Shown piece by piece: positions 62,503 through 64,000 of a stretch of DNA of 64,000 bases (within the stretch, counting starts at the first letter, position 1; each line of letters starts with the position of its first letter). The notes under the pieces were generated by a model. The model was not told the DNA's origin, searched no databases, and was given only the letters and a program-made list of their open reading frames with translations. This stretch comes from DATFVA01 sp963747755 (GTDB lineage Bacteria > Bacteroidota > Ignavibacteria > Ignavibacteriales > Ignavibacteriaceae). The stretch is taken from contig CAVVGK010000011.1 in assembly GCA_963747755.1 (NCBI GenBank), forward strand, positions 620,001 to 684,000. The letters are read 5' to 3'. The position numbers and the translations under genes were made by a program.

Positions 62503-63192
62503 CTAATCATCTGTGAATACATCAAACTTTAAAGTGGACAGTGTATCATAGATAACCGCAGAATATTTATGAGATGCACTGATTGTATAGTCAAAACTAG
62601 CGGTCAAAGTATCACCATCCGCATAGGTTACATCAAATGTGTAATCTCCCCCCAGGAGAGTTAATGTTGAGGAATTATCTCCATATTCAATAGCTGAACC
62701 TACGCTTGCTGATTGAGGACCGGATATTAGCAGACTTAGTACGCTGGCTCCGGGTGAAAAATTGAAGAATGTAACTAGTGCTGAATCAGCTGGAATAACT
62801 GGAACAGCATCAATTCTCCTCTGTTCTTTTTTTACGACTGTCGTAGAAGCTGATGTTCCTATCAAAAATATTCTGAATTTGAGATCTGATTCTGTTGAAA
62901 AAATATAACTTTTATTGCCTGCATTAGCAAAATTAGCGTCAAGTGTTTTACCACCCGCCTGAACAGTCATATTATCACTATCCTCACCATAGCCGACAGT
63001 TCCAAATGACGTTCCGTTCAGGGTAAGATTCGCACTCCCAGCTCCTGCAACCAGGTTAGTGATTTGCACCTGGCTATGATAAATAATTTCATCAGGAATT
63101 GTTTGTACATTTGTATCGACACAACCCGGTATGAAAAATATCAATCCGGAGCATAGTACTAAAAGAAATTTAACCTTATCAGGTAGCCTCAT
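62503..63192 (-). CDS. DUF4397 domain lipoprotein
   Basis: The 229-residue protein starts with a lipoprotein signal ending FIPGC (Cys24). The rest holds one or two DUF4397-like beta sandwiches: SQVQITNLVAGAGSANLTLN and ALVTFFNFSPGASVLSLLIS, each followed by a VxYG/YGDNSS-type strand. Family function is unknown; it resembles adhesive or structural surface domains. AAAGGAGG precedes the ATG. It leads the operon for the TonB-dependent receptor and T9SS cargo protein, 31 bases upstream of the former. Confidence 0.85.
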   Translation of the reverse strand: MRLPDKVKFLLVLCSGLIFFIPGCVDTNVQTIPDEIIYHSQVQITNLVAGAGSANLTLNGTSFGTVGYGEDSDNMTVQAGGKTLDANFANAGNKSYIFSTESDLKFRIFLIGTSASTTVVKKEQRRIDAVPVIPADSALVTFFNFSPGASVLSLLISGPQSASVGSAIEYGDNSSTLTLLGGDYTFDVTYADGDTLTASFDYTISASHKYSAVIYDTLSTLKFDVFTDD

Positions 63193-63582
63193 ATTTCCTC
63201 CTTTAGGATAATTGAATTAAATCATCGTGAAACTTTAGACAGAGTAATTCCTGGTTGTAAAAATGGAATTTTATGTCTGAGAGAAATGACTCACATAATT
63301 GAAGTAGTAAAGTTTGCTTCATACTCTCTCGTTATTATTTAAAAATATACTCAACTGACTTATTTAATGATTATTGAATAATTGTAATTTATCGATGTTT
63401 TAATATTTTGATTTAGGAGATCGGGCAGGCACAGTGATTTTGAACTTTTATTTTGGATATACGGATTCACTGCCCGCAAGAAAAGTTTTTCAAATAAGAA
63501 ATGCATACGTGAAACTGAAGTTGTAACCAAGTTACCATTAACCTCGCAATAATTAGAATTTCAATTTACGCCCGAGAATTTC

Positions 63583-63602
63583 CTAAGTCAAGGTTGACTT
63601 AG
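63583..63602. repeat. Inverted repeat with perfect 9-bp arms
   Basis: CTAAGTCAA (63583-63591), GG and TTGACTTAG (63594-63602). The arms are perfect and the spacing suits a dimeric regulator. Related half-sites (AAAGTC, AAGTCAAG) follow at 63630-63660. Confidence 0.55.
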
Positions 63603-63621
63603 CAAAATAATTCATTTAAGC

Positions 63622-63633
63622 ACTTTGCAAAGT
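63622..63633. repeat. 12-bp perfect palindrome
   Basis: ACTTTGCAAAGT is self-complementary and 20 bases downstream of the preceding repeat, with an AAGTC-like half-site in common. Confidence 0.4.
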
Positions 63634-63846
63634 CTTAAAAAACTGCTTCAAAGTCAAGCCTTAATCTAATATTTTGTTGAATGGAATTACTTATAGAATA
63701 AGGAGTTCTAAACTTTCCTTTAAGTATAAAATTAATTAAATACCGGAATAAGGATTTGAGGCTTACTTCTGAGATTCAGCGCACGCAGAAAACCCCTGAA
63801 ATACCAATCCTATTTTGACCTGTATCGCATAAATTTTCATTTTCTT

Positions 63847-64000
63847 TCAGAACCTGGTAAACATTTTGAATTCGATACCGCTGAATTCCGGCTCATATCT
63901 GCATACACCACCGATGCAAATATTACCGGCCTGCCTTGTGCCGAACAAGATTGACATATCGGTATGGTCACCTATTTTATAGCCGAATTGGATAAAGCTC
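63847..64000 (-). CDS. C-terminus of an outer-membrane protein, DUF6029-like (partial)
   Basis: The last 50 codons of a minus-strand gene enter from the right edge and end at a TGA at 63847-63849. The translation reads FIQFGYKIGDHTDMSILFGT, then a Cys pair in NICIGGVCRYEP, and ends FKMFTRF with a terminal Phe. The GxCxGGVCR motif before a last strand ending in Phe is typical of DUF6029-type barrel proteins of Bacteroidota. No more can be said because the gene lies mostly outside the window. Confidence 0.7.
   Translation of the reverse strand, partial: SFIQFGYKIGDHTDMSILFGTRQAGNICIGGVCRYEPEFSGIEFKMFTRF

Larger units (their letters stand above)
63193..63846. other. Intergenic region with inverted repeats
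   Basis: No gene is supported in these 654 bases. Upstream of the DUF4397 gene they must hold its promoter, but I found no exact consensus. Two inverted repeats stand out and are listed separately (63583-63602 and 63622-63633). AT content is high. Confidence 0.5.

Overview
The window looks like chromosome of a free-living member of the Ignavibacteria / Bacteroidota-Chlorobi group. The signs are a type IX secretion cargo protein with a C-terminal sorting domain, a PorV/PorQ-type outer-membrane protein, a TonB-dependent receptor with an N-terminal carboxypeptidase-regulatory-like domain, a DUF5686 barrel protein, the tail of a DUF6029-like barrel protein, and several candidate promoters of the Bacteroidota type (TTTG, about 19-20 bases, TAnnTTTG). 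The DNA is AT-rich throughout. I see no rRNA, tRNA, CRISPR array, insertion sequence or prophage. Assignment to a genus is not possible by eye.

Layout. 1-3945: a minus-strand cell-envelope group (partial family 2 glycosyltransferase, small lipoprotein, family 4 glycosyltransferase, SpoIID/LytB protein). 4121-6180: arginase, a divergent 5-formyl-THF cyclo-ligase-like protein and a small membrane protein. 6186-8098: an ECF sigma factor overlapping its anti-sigma factor. 8304-12651: alaS, radA and a small RRM RNA-binding protein. 12717-17861: a DUF5686 outer-membrane protein and convergent genes for the two halves of the saccharopine route of lysine breakdown. 18022-22993: a probable operon of two M16 peptidases (one with an intact zinc site, one without), a HAD hydrolase and an L,D-transpeptidase. 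23083-26525: a receiver-like protein, ychF, a GNAT protein, OsmC and a small barrel protein, with a tandem repeat and a structured intergenic element. 26771-29018: egtB-egtD for ergothioneine. 29091-40943: valS, an acid phosphatase, an esterase, DUF1015-serC, small lipoproteins, DUF2203, a metallophosphoesterase, a thioredoxin-like protein and P5C dehydrogenase (pruA). 41069-43818: a two-component system whose response regulator is frameshifted, plus a small lysine-rich exported protein. 44078-48431: a bacterial NHEJ locus (ku, two small membrane proteins, ligD split at a poly-A tract). 48453-52085: a dipeptidyl peptidase IV and a multi-pass transporter. 52449-63192: an SGNH-TPR protein and a surface group (PorV-like protein, T9SS cargo, TonB-dependent receptor, DUF4397 lipoprotein). 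63847-64000: the end of another outer-membrane protein.

No wholly new multi-gene system is evident. The points most worth a second look are: (i) two reading-frame breaks 3.3 kb apart, each repaired by adding one A to an A run, in a response regulator and in ligD; (ii) intrinsic-terminator-like hairpins immediately before both the response-regulator and the histidine-kinase start codons; (iii) a structured element of about 100 bases with a terminator-like closing stem at 25912-26018, next to an 11-bp tandem repeat; (iv) a palindrome directly upstream of the egtBD promoter; (v) DUF1015 next to serC; (vi) a cyclo-ligase homologue and a receiver homologue that both lack hallmark residues.
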